Origin: DASUPK01 sp036377415
Lineage (GTDB): Bacteria; Actinomycetota; Thermoleophilia; Solirubrobacterales; 70-9
Length of the DNA stretch: 26,932 bases
Assembly: GCA_036377415.1 (NCBI GenBank)
Contig: DASUYK010000038.1
Location: 1-26,932 of the forward strand
Direction of reading: 5' to 3'
Shown here: positions 11,001-19,152 of the stretch, in pieces
Layout of the letters: each line of letters begins with the position of its first letter
Numbering within the stretch: position 1 is the stretch's first letter
Made by a program: the position numbers and the translations under genes
The notes under the pieces: generated by a model
What the model was told of the DNA's origin: nothing
The model's input: the letters and a program-made list of their open reading frames with translations, nothing else
Database searches by the model: none

Positions 11001-13625
11001 GTGAAGGTCGACGAGATCCGCAGGACGTACCTGGAGTTCTTCGAGGAGCGGGGTCACAAGGTGGTGCCGTCGGCATCGCTGGTGCCGCTCGTGCATGACC
11101 CGTCGGTCTTGCTCACGACCGCCGGGATGCAGCCGTTCAAACGGGCGTTTCTGGGCCAGGAGGACCCGCCTGCCCCGAGGGTGGCCGACGTCCAGCGCTG
11201 CTTCCGGACGACGGACATCGAGGAGGTGGGGAATACGGCCCGCCACCTGACCTTCTTCGAGATGCTCGGCAACTGGAGCTTCGGCGACTACTTCAAGGAG
11301 GAGTCGATCGCCTGGGGCTGGGAGCTCTCGACCGAGGGATTCGGCTTCGATCCCGAGCGGATCTGGGTGACTGTGTTCGAGGGTGATGACGAGCTCGGCC
11401 TCGGCCCCGACGAGGAGGCGATCGAGATCTGGCGCCGGGTCGGCGTCCCCGACGAGCGGATCGTCCAGCTTCCGCGCTCGGAGAACTTCTGGCAGGCCGG
11501 TCCGACCGGGCCCTGCGGTCCCTGCTCGGAGCTCTACCTGGACAGGGGGGAGGAGTTCGGGAAGCCCGGCGAACGGCCTGGCGACGACACCGATCGGTAC
11601 CTCGAGTACTGGAACCACGTCTTCATGACCTACGACCTGGCCGAGGACGGAAACCTGACCGAGCTGCCGATGAAGAGCATCGACACCGGGATGGGCCTCG
11701 AGCGGATGGCGGCGATCCTTCAGGACGTCGACTCGGTCTTCGAGACCGATCCGCTGCGCCCGCTCGTCGATCTCGCGGAGGAGCTCTCGGGCCGCTCGTA
11801 CTCCGACGGCGGCGCCACGACTCGGGCGATGCGGATCCTCGCCGACCACTGCCGCGGCACCGCCGCGCTGATCGCCGACGGGGTGGTCCCGTCGAACGAG
11901 GACCGCGGCTACGTCCTGCGCCGGATCATGCGCCGGGCGGTCCAGCAGGGCCGCTCGATCGGTCTCGAGTCGCCGTTCATGGAGCGCTTCGCCGACCGGT
12001 CGCTCGAGCTGCTCGCGCCTGCCTATCCGGAGCTCGCCGCCGAGCGCGAGACGGTGATGCGCTGGGTCTCCGATGAGGAGGAGAGCTTCGGGCGGACGCT
12101 CGAGCGTGGGACGCAGCTGCTGGCGGACATCATCCGCCACGCGAAGGAGGACCGGACCTCCTGGATCGATGCCGCGGACGCGTTCAAGCTTCATGACACC
12201 TACGGGTTCCCCTACGACCTGACCAAGGAGCTCCTCGCCGAGCAGGGCCTCTCCGTCGACGACGAGGGGTTCGAGGAGCTGATGGATGAGCAGCGCGCCC
12301 GCGCCCGGATGGGTACCGCGACCGCGCACGGCTCCGAGGATCACCACGGTGCCGTGCTCAGCTTCGCCTCCGCGGCGCCGCCGAGCAGGTTCGTGGGCTA
12401 CCAGAAGCTCCAGGCGGAGACCAGCGTTCTCGCCGCGCAGGCGGACGACGGGAGGGCCCTCGTGAAGCTGGAGGAGAGCCCCTTCTACGCTGAGGGCGGC
12501 GGCCAGGTCGCCGACTCGGGCGTGCTCCGGTGGGACGGGGGCAGCGCGCCAGTCGCCGATGTCTACCGGATCGGCGACGACCAGGCGATCGAGCTGGACG
12601 CCGCGCTCGACGGCCTCGAGCCCGGCACCAGGGTCGAGGCCGCGGTCGACCACGTCTCCCGGTTCGCGACGATGCGCAATCACACCGCGACCCATCTGCT
12701 CCACGCGGCCCTGCGGGAGCGGCTCGGCACTCACGTCCGTCAGGCGGGCTCGGCGGTCCGCCCGGACAAGCTGCGCTTCGACTTCACCCACGGCGCCCCG
12801 CTCACCGCGGAGGAGGTCCGGGACGTCGGGGATCGGATCAACGAGTGGATCAAGGAGAGCCACTGGGTCCGGGCGCTGGAGATGTCGCGCAGCGAGGCGG
12901 AGCGGCTCGGGGCGATGGCCCTGTTCGGCGAGAAGTACGGCGAGTGGGTACGCGTGGTCGAGGTCGAGGGCGTCTCCCGCGAGCTCTGCGGCGGCACCCA
13001 TGTCGTGAACACCGCGGCGGTCGGGATCTTCGGGATCCTCTCCGAGGGCTCCAGCGCGGCCAACGTCCGCCGGATCGAGGCGCTCACCGGTCCGGCCGCA
13101 ATCGACTGGTTCCGGTCGCGTGCGAGCGAGCTCCGCGAGGTGGGAAAGGTCCTCGGGTCCGAGCAGGATCCGGTGGCGGCCGCGGAGCGCGCCGCCGCCA
13201 GGCTCGCGGAGCTCGAGAAGGAGACGAGGAAGGCGGGCGCCGCCGACCTCTCGAAGCGGGCCGAGGAGATGGCCGCCTCGGGCCAGCGGGTCGGAGGGGT
13301 GACGGTGTTCGTCGGGCGCGGCGACGACGCCGATCAGCGTTCGCTGCTCGAGTTGGCGGACAGGATCAAGTCCCGGGCGGGCGAGGCCGCCGTGGTCCTC
13401 GGCGGCTCCGCCGACGGCAAGGTCGCCCTCGTCGCCAATTTCAGCAACGGCGTCGTCGAGCGAGGTCTGTCGGCGGCGGAGGTGATCCGCGAGGCGGCCC
13501 AGGTGATCGGCGGCGGCGGCGGAGGGCGCGATAACGTCGCCCAGGCGGGCGGCCGCGACCCGTCGAAGCTCGACGAGGCGCTCGCCACCGCGAGGCGGGC
13601 GATCGAGGCCAAGCTCGCCGGCTGA
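11001..13625 (+). CDS. alaS: Alanine--tRNA ligase
   Basis: An 874-aa class II synthetase of normal length. The N-terminus (VDEIRRTYLEFFEERGHKVVPSASL) is typical, and the aminoacylation domain carries LTTAGMQPFK, GNTARHLTFFEMLGNWSFGDYF and NEDRGYVLRRIMRRAV. The editing domain has the zinc set His561 and His565 (NHTATH) plus Cys663 and His667 (CGGTH), so Ser- and Gly-mischarged tRNA-Ala should be cleared. A glycine-rich DHHA1-type C-terminal domain ends the protein (GGGGGGRDNVAQAGG). GTG 11001 is chosen because conserved sequence begins there and a TAGACT box sits 6 nt upstream; the open frame further 5' crosses the VWA gene and terminator. alaS-ruvX-mltG is a classic actinobacterial order. Confidence 0.97.
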   Translation: MKVDEIRRTYLEFFEERGHKVVPSASLVPLVHDPSVLLTTAGMQPFKRAFLGQEDPPAPRVADVQRCFRTTDIEEVGNTARHLTFFEMLGNWSFGDYFKEESIAWGWELSTEGFGFDPERIWVTVFEGDDELGLGPDEEAIEIWRRVGVPDERIVQLPRSENFWQAGPTGPCGPCSELYLDRGEEFGKPGERPGDDTDRYLEYWNHVFMTYDLAEDGNLTELPMKSIDTGMGLERMAAILQDVDSVFETDPLRPLVDLAEELSGRSYSDGGATTRAMRILADHCRGTAALIADGVVPSNEDRGYVLRRIMRRAVQQGRSIGLESPFMERFADRSLELLAPAYPELAAERETVMRWVSDEEESFGRTLERGTQLLADIIRHAKEDRTSWIDAADAFKLHDTYGFPYDLTKELLAEQGLSVDDEGFEELMDEQRARARMGTATAHGSEDHHGAVLSFASAAPPSRFVGYQKLQAETSVLAAQADDGRALVKLEESPFYAEGGGQVADSGVLRWDGGSAPVADVYRIGDDQAIELDAALDGLEPGTRVEAAVDHVSRFATMRNHTATHLLHAALRERLGTHVRQAGSAVRPDKLRFDFTHGAPLTAEEVRDVGDRINEWIKESHWVRALEMSRSEAERLGAMALFGEKYGEWVRVVEVEGVSRELCGGTHVVNTAAVGIFGILSEGSSAANVRRIEALTGPAAIDWFRSRASELREVGKVLGSEQDPVAAAERAAARLAELEKETRKAGAADLSKRAEEMAASGQRVGGVTVFVGRGDDADQRSLLELADRIKSRAGEAAVVLGGSADGKVALVANFSNGVVERGLSAAEVIREAAQVIGGGGGGRDNVAQAGGRDPSKLDEALATARRAIEAKLAG

Positions 13626-13637
13626 GTCGGCGTCGCG

Positions 13638-15308
13638 GTGGGGCCGGTGTCGAAGCTACGAGGGGTGATTCGGATGGGGCTCGCGGTGGCGCTGCTCGGA
13701 TGTGTCGCGGCTGCGGCCTCCGGATGCGGGGACGACGCGGAACCGGGCGGCGGCACGGCGACCGTCCTGCTGGCGGGCGGGCCCGGGTATCTCGACCCGC
13801 AGCTCGGGTACACGACGATGGCGGCCGAGGCGGCGTGGATCGCCTACACGCCGCTGCTCACCTACAGGCACCGCGGCGGAGCCGAGGGCACGCGGCTGAT
13901 TCCGGGTCTGGCCGAGAGCCTGCCCCGGATCTCGGCGGACGGCAGGCGCTACACGTTTACCCTGCGTGACGACCTCCGCTATTCGAGCGGGACACCGGTC
14001 AGGGCGAGCGACTTCACCCACTCGATCGAGCGGGCGATCAGGCTCGGTTGGGGAGGGCGGCAGTTCCTGACCGAGAGCATCGTCGGCGCCGAGGAGTACG
14101 AGGCAGGTCAGGCTGGGTCGATCGCGGGGATCAGCACCGACGACGCCACCGGGGTGATCAGGATCAGCGTGCGGAAGCCGTACGGGTTCTTCGCGAACCT
14201 GCTCGCTCTCCCGGCGACCGCGCCGGTCCCGGGCGGTACCCCGTTCCGCGACCTGAGCAGGGATCCGCCGCCTGGGGTCGGCGCCTACGCGATCGAGGAC
14301 GTCGCCCCCCACCGCGGGTGGACGATGGTGAGGAATCCCGGCTTCGAGCGACTCGACATCCCCGACATCCCGACCGGAAGCCTCGACAGGATCCGGGTGA
14401 GGATCGAGCCGAACGCCCGGGCGGCCGTGGAGGAGGTGCTTCAGAACCGCGCGGACAACCTCGATCCGGGGACGCCGCTGCCGCTGTCCATGCTCGATCG
14501 GATCGGGGCGCTCGCCGCCGATCGCTTCGAGCCGAGGCCGATCCCGTCGACGCTCTACTTCTTCCTGAACACGTCGATCGCGCCGTTCAGCAGCGAGCTC
14601 GCCCGGCGAGCCGTGGTCACCGCGCTCGACCGCCCGGCGCTGGCCGAGATCGGAGGCGGGCTCCTGGAGCCCGGCTGCTATCTGCTGCCGGAGGGGATCG
14701 CGGGTCATCCGAGCGGCCGCTGTCCATACGGGGACGCCGACGCGAGGGGCGAGCTGGCCGCGGCGCGCGAGCTGGTGGCGCAATCCGGCACCGCGGGTAC
14801 GGAGGTGGTCGTTTGGGGAGAGGACAGCGCGCCGCAGCGGGCATTCGTCCGGTACTACGTGCGACTGCTGAACCGGCTCGGCTACAGGGCGACGGAGAGG
14901 CTCGTGCCGCCGTCCGAGTACTTCCAGACGGTCGGAAGCCCGGTGACGAGCCCGCAGACCGGGCTCGCGAAGTGGTTCAACGACTTCCCCAACCCGAGCG
15001 ACTTCTACACGGTGCTCGACGCCCGCTCGATCGGCGCCCCCGACAGCGCCAACCTCGGCCGGGTCAGCGACCTGTTCATCCAGCACCAGCTCGACGCGCT
15101 CAACCTCGTCCCCGCGACGGACCTCGGTTCCGTTGCCGACGACTGGAAGGACCTCGACGAGTACACCGCGACGAAGGCCTATCTCGCCGTGTTCGGGGCC
15201 CAGCGGGTGCCGAAGCTGATGAGCGAGCGGATCGATTTCGACTCGGCGGTCGTCCATCCACTCTTTCTGAGCGACTGGAGCAGCTGGTCTCTGAAGGACG
15301 GTGGTTAG
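13638..15308 (+). CDS. ABC transporter solute-binding lipoprotein, family 5 (peptide/nickel type)
   Basis: A 556-aa periplasmic-type binding protein of the SBP_bac_5 family, which captures oligopeptides or similar ligands for an ABC importer. The signal peptide ends in a lipobox, AASGC, with the lipidated Cys30. Family features include YLDPQLGYTTMAAEAAWIAYTPLL, the DGRRYTFTLRDDLRYSSGTPVRASDF segment and a C-terminal NDFPNPSDFYTVLD region. No permease or ATPase gene lies in the window, so it is an orphan. It sits between alaS and ruvX, which are usually closer. GTG 13638 is the longest start; GTG 13647 or 13668 would also leave a usable signal. Its TAG stop overlaps a -10-like box for ruvX. 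Confidence 0.85.
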   Translation: MGPVSKLRGVIRMGLAVALLGCVAAAASGCGDDAEPGGGTATVLLAGGPGYLDPQLGYTTMAAEAAWIAYTPLLTYRHRGGAEGTRLIPGLAESLPRISADGRRYTFTLRDDLRYSSGTPVRASDFTHSIERAIRLGWGGRQFLTESIVGAEEYEAGQAGSIAGISTDDATGVIRISVRKPYGFFANLLALPATAPVPGGTPFRDLSRDPPPGVGAYAIEDVAPHRGWTMVRNPGFERLDIPDIPTGSLDRIRVRIEPNARAAVEEVLQNRADNLDPGTPLPLSMLDRIGALAADRFEPRPIPSTLYFFLNTSIAPFSSELARRAVVTALDRPALAEIGGGLLEPGCYLLPEGIAGHPSGRCPYGDADARGELAAARELVAQSGTAGTEVVVWGEDSAPQRAFVRYYVRLLNRLGYRATERLVPPSEYFQTVGSPVTSPQTGLAKWFNDFPNPSDFYTVLDARSIGAPDSANLGRVSDLFIQHQLDALNLVPATDLGSVADDWKDLDEYTATKAYLAVFGAQRVPKLMSERIDFDSAVVHPLFLSDWSSWSLKDGG

Positions 15309-15311
15309 TCT
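15306..15311 (+). promoter_or_regulatory. Putative -10 box (TAGTCT) overlapping the lipoprotein stop, before ruvX
   Basis: The stop codon TAG forms the first half of TAGTCT, 7 nt before GTG 15319. That GTG is also where the conserved RuvX sequence begins, so the box helps choose the start. Confidence 0.4.
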
Positions 15312-15318
15312 GTCCCGG

Positions 15319-15717
15319 GTGCTCGCCCTTGATCACGGCACCGCGCGGTGCGGCTGTGCGATCTCCGACCCGACGGGGACCTTGGTCAGGCCGCTCCCTG
15401 CGGTCGAGCCGCCCGACCCCGCTGCGATCGCCGAGCTTGTCACCGAGCACAGCGCGGAGCGCGTGATCGTCGGTTTGCCGACCACCCTTGCCGGGGAGGA
15501 GGGCGCCCAGGCTCGCCTCAGTCGGGCCTTCGCAGCCGAGCTCAGGGAGCTTCTGGACGTGCCGGTGGAGACCTATGACGAGCGACTCACCACGCGAATG
15601 GCGGAGCGAAGCGCCCGCGAGGGCGCCCGCGCCGACCGAGACTCGCTGGCGGCCGCGCACCTCCTCGAGTCCTACCTCGCCGCCTCCCCCGACCCCGAGG
15701 AACCCGGTGACGGCTGA
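15319..15717 (+). CDS. ruvX: YqgF/RuvX family protein (putative Holliday junction resolvase / pre-16S rRNA nuclease)
   Basis: A 132-aa RNase H-fold nuclease. VLALDHGTARCGCAISD carries the first acidic site, VIVGLPTTLAGEEG the middle strand, ETYDERLTT the second acidic residue and DSLAAAHLLESYL the third. Members process the 5' end of pre-16S rRNA; a role as a resolvase has also been proposed. Starting at GTG 15319 puts the conserved core at residue 1-3, with a TAGTCT box 7 nt upstream; GTG 15301 would add six residues and overlap the lipoprotein gene. It overlaps mltG by 11 nt, so the two are coupled. Confidence 0.93.
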   Translation: MLALDHGTARCGCAISDPTGTLVRPLPAVEPPDPAAIAELVTEHSAERVIVGLPTTLAGEEGAQARLSRAFAAELRELLDVPVETYDERLTTRMAERSAREGARADRDSLAAAHLLESYLAASPDPEEPGDG

Positions 15718-17101
15718 GCGCGAGGACTGGATCGCCGACACGGAGGGGAACCTGATCAGGGCCCCCGGCGACGGATCGAAGCCGCAAACCGACGAGTTCG
15801 GCCGGGACGATCCTGCGGCGATCGAGCGCGAGCGCAGGCGACTGGAGCGGGAGGCGCGGCGCCAGAAGACGAGAAAGAAGCCCGCCGCGAAGCCGGCGGC
15901 CGAGGCGCCTCCGAAGCCGAGCGGGAAGGAGAGGGGGAGAAGGCCAAAGCGGCCGAGAGCGGGGGAGAAGCCCGGAAGGCCGAAGCCGCCGAAAGCGGGG
16001 GGGGAGCCCGGAAGGCCGAAGCGGCCGCGGCGGCCGCGCGGCGCCTACCGCCGCCGACGGATCCTCGCGCTTGGGCTCGTTCTGGTCGGGGCGCTCGCGG
16101 CCTGGTTCCTGATCGCGTTCTTCCAGCCGCCGCCCTTCGACCCTGGTGACGGCGACGGGTCGGTCACCGTGAACATCCCCGAGGGTGCGAGCGCCGGCGA
16201 GATCGCCGAGATCCTCGACGACGCCGGTGTGATCTCGAGCGCTCGACTGTTCGAATGGCGACTGGAGATGGCGGGGAAGTCGGATGATGTCCAGGCCAGC
16301 ACCTACACGCTCGCCTCGGGAATGAGCTACGGAGCGGCGATCGATCGGCTCACCGGTCCACAGACGGGCGGGGCGATCACGGTGACGATCCCGGAGGGAC
16401 TCGACCGGCGCCAGATCGCTGCCGACATCCTCCCCGAGGGGGTGAGCAGCGACGAGTACCTGGAGCTGACCGAGACGGCGCCACCCGGATTCGACCCGAC
16501 CCGATACGGCGCTCCGAAGGGAACGACACGTCTGGAGGGCTTCCTGTTCCCGGCAACCTATGACCTGCAGGAGGGCCAGGGGGCGGAGGCCCTGCGCGAC
16601 CAGCAACTCGTCGCCTTCCGGCAGAACATCGCCCTGGTCGACCTCTCGTATGCGAAGAAGAAGAACCTCACCGCCTATGACGTCCTGATCATCGCCTCGA
16701 TGATCGACAAGGAAGTCCAGGTTCCCTCCGAGCGGCCGCTGGTCGCCGCCGTGATCTACAACCGGCTCCGTCAGGGAATGCCGCTCGGAATCGACGCGAC
16801 GACCCGCTACGAGACCGGGAACTACACCGAGCAGATCCCTCAATCCGATCTCGACGCGGACACCCCGTACAACACCCGCATGAACCCGGGCCTCACCCCG
16901 ACGCCGATCGGGAACCCGGGACTCGCCGCTCTCAAGGCAGCCGCCGCGCCGGCGAAGGCAGACCACCTCTTCTTCGTGGTCAAGCCGGGGACCTGCGGCG
17001 AGCACTCGTTCACGGCGAGCGAGGCGGAGTTCAACCGGCTGAGCGCCGAGTACCAGCAGGCCCTTCAGGCCGAGGGCGGCTCACCGACCAAGTGCCCCTA
17101 G
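15707..17101 (+). CDS. mltG: Endolytic transglycosylase MltG (YceG family) with long basic N-terminus
   Basis: A 464-aa membrane-bound lytic transglycosylase that cuts nascent glycan strands. Residues 1-115 are cytoplasmic, rich in Lys, Arg and Pro, with a 12-residue repeat. A transmembrane helix spans about 119-139 (ILALGLVLVGALAAWFLIAF). Outside are a LysM-like part (VTVNIPEGASAGEIAEIL) and the YceG domain: LEGFLFPATYDL, then ASMIDKEVQVPSER containing the likely catalytic Glu336, RLRQGMPLGIDATTRY, and PYNTRMNPGLTPTPIGNPG. The usual EKE is DKE here, but the catalytic second Glu is kept. GTG 15707 has GAGGA at 6 nt and overlaps ruvX. The long basic tail could bind cytoplasmic partners or acidic lipids. 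Confidence 0.92.
   Translation: MTAEREDWIADTEGNLIRAPGDGSKPQTDEFGRDDPAAIERERRRLEREARRQKTRKKPAAKPAAEAPPKPSGKERGRRPKRPRAGEKPGRPKPPKAGGEPGRPKRPRRPRGAYRRRRILALGLVLVGALAAWFLIAFFQPPPFDPGDGDGSVTVNIPEGASAGEIAEILDDAGVISSARLFEWRLEMAGKSDDVQASTYTLASGMSYGAAIDRLTGPQTGGAITVTIPEGLDRRQIAADILPEGVSSDEYLELTETAPPGFDPTRYGAPKGTTRLEGFLFPATYDLQEGQGAEALRDQQLVAFRQNIALVDLSYAKKKNLTAYDVLIIASMIDKEVQVPSERPLVAAVIYNRLRQGMPLGIDATTRYETGNYTEQIPQSDLDADTPYNTRMNPGLTPTPIGNPGLAALKAAAAPAKADHLFFVVKPGTCGEHSFTASEAEFNRLSAEYQQALQAEGGSPTKCP
15950..16021 (+). repeat. 36-bp imperfect tandem repeat in mltG
   Basis: Two adjacent 36-bp units, 15950-15985 and 15986-16021, share the core CCCGGAAGGCCGAAG and differ at several positions. They encode an AGxxPGRPKxPK-like peptide in the cytoplasmic tail of MltG. 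Confidence 0.7.
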
Positions 17102-17120
17102 TGAGCGGCCGCGGAGATCC

Positions 17121-17147
17121 GAGGGCGCTCCGCCAAGGAGCGACCCG
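17121..17147. repeat. Bulged-hairpin element, copy C
   Basis: GGGCGCTCC (17123-17131), loop GCCAA, GGAGCGACCC (17137-17146), with a bulged A at 17143. The stem is identical to the outer stem of copy A at 4289, and AGATCCGAGGGCGC just before and into it matches the inner part of copy A. The TTTGAT flank of copies A and B is absent. It lies between mltG and aroE, a gap of 82 bp. Confidence 0.6.
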
Positions 17148-17183
17148 TGAGGTGCTGGAGGAGCCGCGACCGATGCGGGCGCG

Positions 17184-18017
17184 ATGAAGCGGCTCGCGGT
17201 GCTCGGGCACCCCGTCTCGCACTCCCGCTCCCCGGCGATTCAGAACGCCGCACTCGAGGCGCTCGGCCTCGCTGGAGAGTGGGTCTACGAGGCGATCGAC
17301 CTCGCACCCGAGGAGTTCCCTGAGCGGACGCGAGCGCTGCCCGGGGAGGGGTTCGCCGGGGTGAACGTCACGATCCCCCACAAGGAGGCAGCCCTCGCGA
17401 TCGCGGACGAGGCATCGGACTCGGCGCGCCGGATCGGGGCGGCCAACACGCTCACCTTCGAAGGCGGGTCGATCCGGGCCGACAACACCGATGCGCCGGG
17501 TCTGCTCGCTGCGCTCCCGGCCCCGATCGAGGGGCGGACCGCGCTGGTCCTGGGCTCCGGGGGCTCCGCTAGGGCGGCGGCCTGGGCACTCACGGGAGCG
17601 GGCGTCCCGGTCTCGGTCTGGAATCGGACGGCCGCCCGAGCGGACGAGCTGGTTCGCGACCTCGCGGGCGTCGGGGCCGGTATGGCCGACGAGGCTCGCC
17701 TCACCCCGGTGGGCACCGAACAGGCCCGGGCGAACGGCTACGACCTGATCGTCAACTGCACGGCGGTCGGGATGGGGGACGAGGACCCATTTGAGGAGCT
17801 TCCCCTCGATCCGGAGGGATTCGACGCGCGGATGGTCTTGGTCGACTTCGTCTACGGTGGCTGCGAGACGCGCCTGATCGCCGAGGCGCGGGCGCGGAGC
17901 GCGACCGCGATCGACGGGCTCGAGATCCTGGTTCGCCAGGGTGCCGAGTCGCTGAGGATCTGGACCGGCCGCGAGCCGCCGCTCGACGTGATGCGGGAAG
18001 CGGCGAGGCGAGGATAG
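17184..18017 (+). CDS. aroE: Shikimate dehydrogenase
   Basis: A 277-aa enzyme that reduces 3-dehydroshikimate to shikimate with NADPH. The substrate site is intact: the N-terminal serines in GHPVSHSRSPAIQN, catalytic Lys67 in NVTIPHKE and Asp103 in DNTDAPG. The nucleotide-binding loop is GSGGSARAAAWAL, followed by NRT for the NADP phosphate and VNCTAVGM. The closing GLEILVRQGAESLRIWTG is family typical. No close Shine-Dalgarno precedes the ATG; a GGAGGAG lies about 21 nt upstream. mltG and hairpin copy C lie just before. Together with aroC, aroKB and aroQ it covers most of the shikimate pathway. Confidence 0.95.
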   Translation: MKRLAVLGHPVSHSRSPAIQNAALEALGLAGEWVYEAIDLAPEEFPERTRALPGEGFAGVNVTIPHKEAALAIADEASDSARRIGAANTLTFEGGSIRADNTDAPGLLAALPAPIEGRTALVLGSGGSARAAAWALTGAGVPVSVWNRTAARADELVRDLAGVGAGMADEARLTPVGTEQARANGYDLIVNCTAVGMGDEDPFEELPLDPEGFDARMVLVDFVYGGCETRLIAEARARSATAIDGLEILVRQGAESLRIWTGREPPLDVMREAARRG

Positions 18018-18109
18018 GCGCGGGCCTGGCCTCGGCATCCCGGGGGGCGAAGCACCAGCCGTGAACGCGGGCGGGAACCGTCGGTCGGGCCCGGGGCATC
18101 GCACCCGTG

Positions 18110-18124
18110 CTAACTTTTCGTTAG
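18110..18124 (+). promoter_or_regulatory. -10-like box (TAACTT) inside a palindrome at the HtrA gene start
   Basis: CTAAC (18110-18114) and GTTAG (18120-18124) form a perfect inverted repeat around TTTTC. TAACTT at 18111-18116 fits a -10 box, 7 nt before GTG 18124, so the palindrome would cover the box and the transcript start. A repressor bound here would block transcription directly. No -35 match was seen. Confidence 0.45.
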
Positions 18125-19152
18125 TGCCGGATCTGAAGATGATCTCCGGAGGTGTCGAGCCGATCGCCGATCGGGACGCGAACTCAGCCGCACCCCGCTC
18201 GGAGGAGCGGCTCCCGGACGCCGAGGCGTTCGACGCCTACTCCCGGACGGTCTCCACCGTGGCCGAGCGGCTCGGTCCCTCGGTTGCCCATCTCGCGGTC
18301 TCCCACCGCACCCGTCGCGGACGGCGGGACGGCGCCGGCAGCGCCGTCGCGATCTCCTCCGACGGCTACATGCTCACCTCGGCTCACGTGGTCGCGGGCG
18401 GCGAAGGGGCGAGCGCCTCCTTCTCGGACGGGCGGGAGGTCGGCGCCGTGGTGGTCGGGGCGGACCCGCTCTCGGACCTCGCCCTTGTCCGCGCCGAGGC
18501 GAGCGACCTGATCCCCGCCCGGCTGGGGGATGCCGACGAGCTTCGGGTCGGCCAGCTCGTCGTCGCGATCGGCAGTCCGATGGGGCTCGCCGGGACCGTG
18601 ACCGCCGGGGTCGTTTCCGCCCTCGGGCGGTCCCTGCCGACCCGCGTCGGATCGGCGGGGAGGCTGGTGGAAAACGTGATCCAGACGGATGCGGCTCTCA
18701 ATCCCGGCAACTCGGGTGGGGCGCTCTCGGACGGACTCGCGCGGGTCGTCGGGATCAACACGGCGGTCGCCGGCGTGGGGCTCGGCCTCGCCGTTCCGAT
18801 CAACCGGGCGACCCGCAAGATCATCTCCTCGCTGATGAGGGAGGGCCGCGTGCGCCGGGCGTACCTCGGGATCGTCGGCGGCTCACGACCGCTGCCGCCG
18901 CGGGTGGCGGCGCGCGTCGGGCGCGACGCGGGCATCGAGGTGGTCGAGGTCGTGCCGGGCAGCCCCGCGGCGCGAGCCGGGCTGCGGCCCGAGGACCTGA
19001 TCGTCGCCGTGGACGACGAGCCGATGGCGGACGTCGGCGACCTTCAACGCCTGATGGTGGCCGATCGGATCGGTCGGGGGGTTCAGGTGGAGCTGGTTCG
19101 GGACGGCGGATTCCTCAAGCTGGACCTGGTTCCCCGCGAGCTCGAGGCTTAG
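18124..19152 (+). CDS. HtrA/DegP-like serine protease (S1C) with PDZ domain, apparently without membrane anchor
   Basis: A 342-aa trypsin-like protease with one PDZ domain. The catalytic triad is complete: His88 in TSAHVV, Asp118 in SDLALV and Ser197 in NPGNSGGA. The PDZ domain begins near residue 260 and includes VVPGSPAARAGLRPEDLIVAVDDEP. Such proteases remove misfolded proteins. Most actinobacterial relatives have a transmembrane helix or signal peptide; here the N-terminus (PDLKMISGGVEPIADRDANS) is hydrophilic, so it may be cytoplasmic. GTG 18124 is chosen for the TAACTT box 7 nt upstream; GTG 18061 would add a polar, Arg-rich stretch, and ATG 18139 is also possible. None of these starts adds a membrane helix. 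The 3' end overlaps a convergent gene by 38 bp. Confidence 0.9.
   Translation: MPDLKMISGGVEPIADRDANSAAPRSEERLPDAEAFDAYSRTVSTVAERLGPSVAHLAVSHRTRRGRRDGAGSAVAISSDGYMLTSAHVVAGGEGASASFSDGREVGAVVVGADPLSDLALVRAEASDLIPARLGDADELRVGQLVVAIGSPMGLAGTVTAGVVSALGRSLPTRVGSAGRLVENVIQTDAALNPGNSGGALSDGLARVVGINTAVAGVGLGLAVPINRATRKIISSLMREGRVRRAYLGIVGGSRPLPPRVAARVGRDAGIEVVEVVPGSPAARAGLRPEDLIVAVDDEPMADVGDLQRLMVADRIGRGVQVELVRDGGFLKLDLVPRELEA

Noticed and set aside
10887..13001. A 704-codon - strand frame opposite alaS
   Set aside because: It runs through the perfect terminator and is antisense to alaS editing and catalytic motifs; it is a composition artefact.
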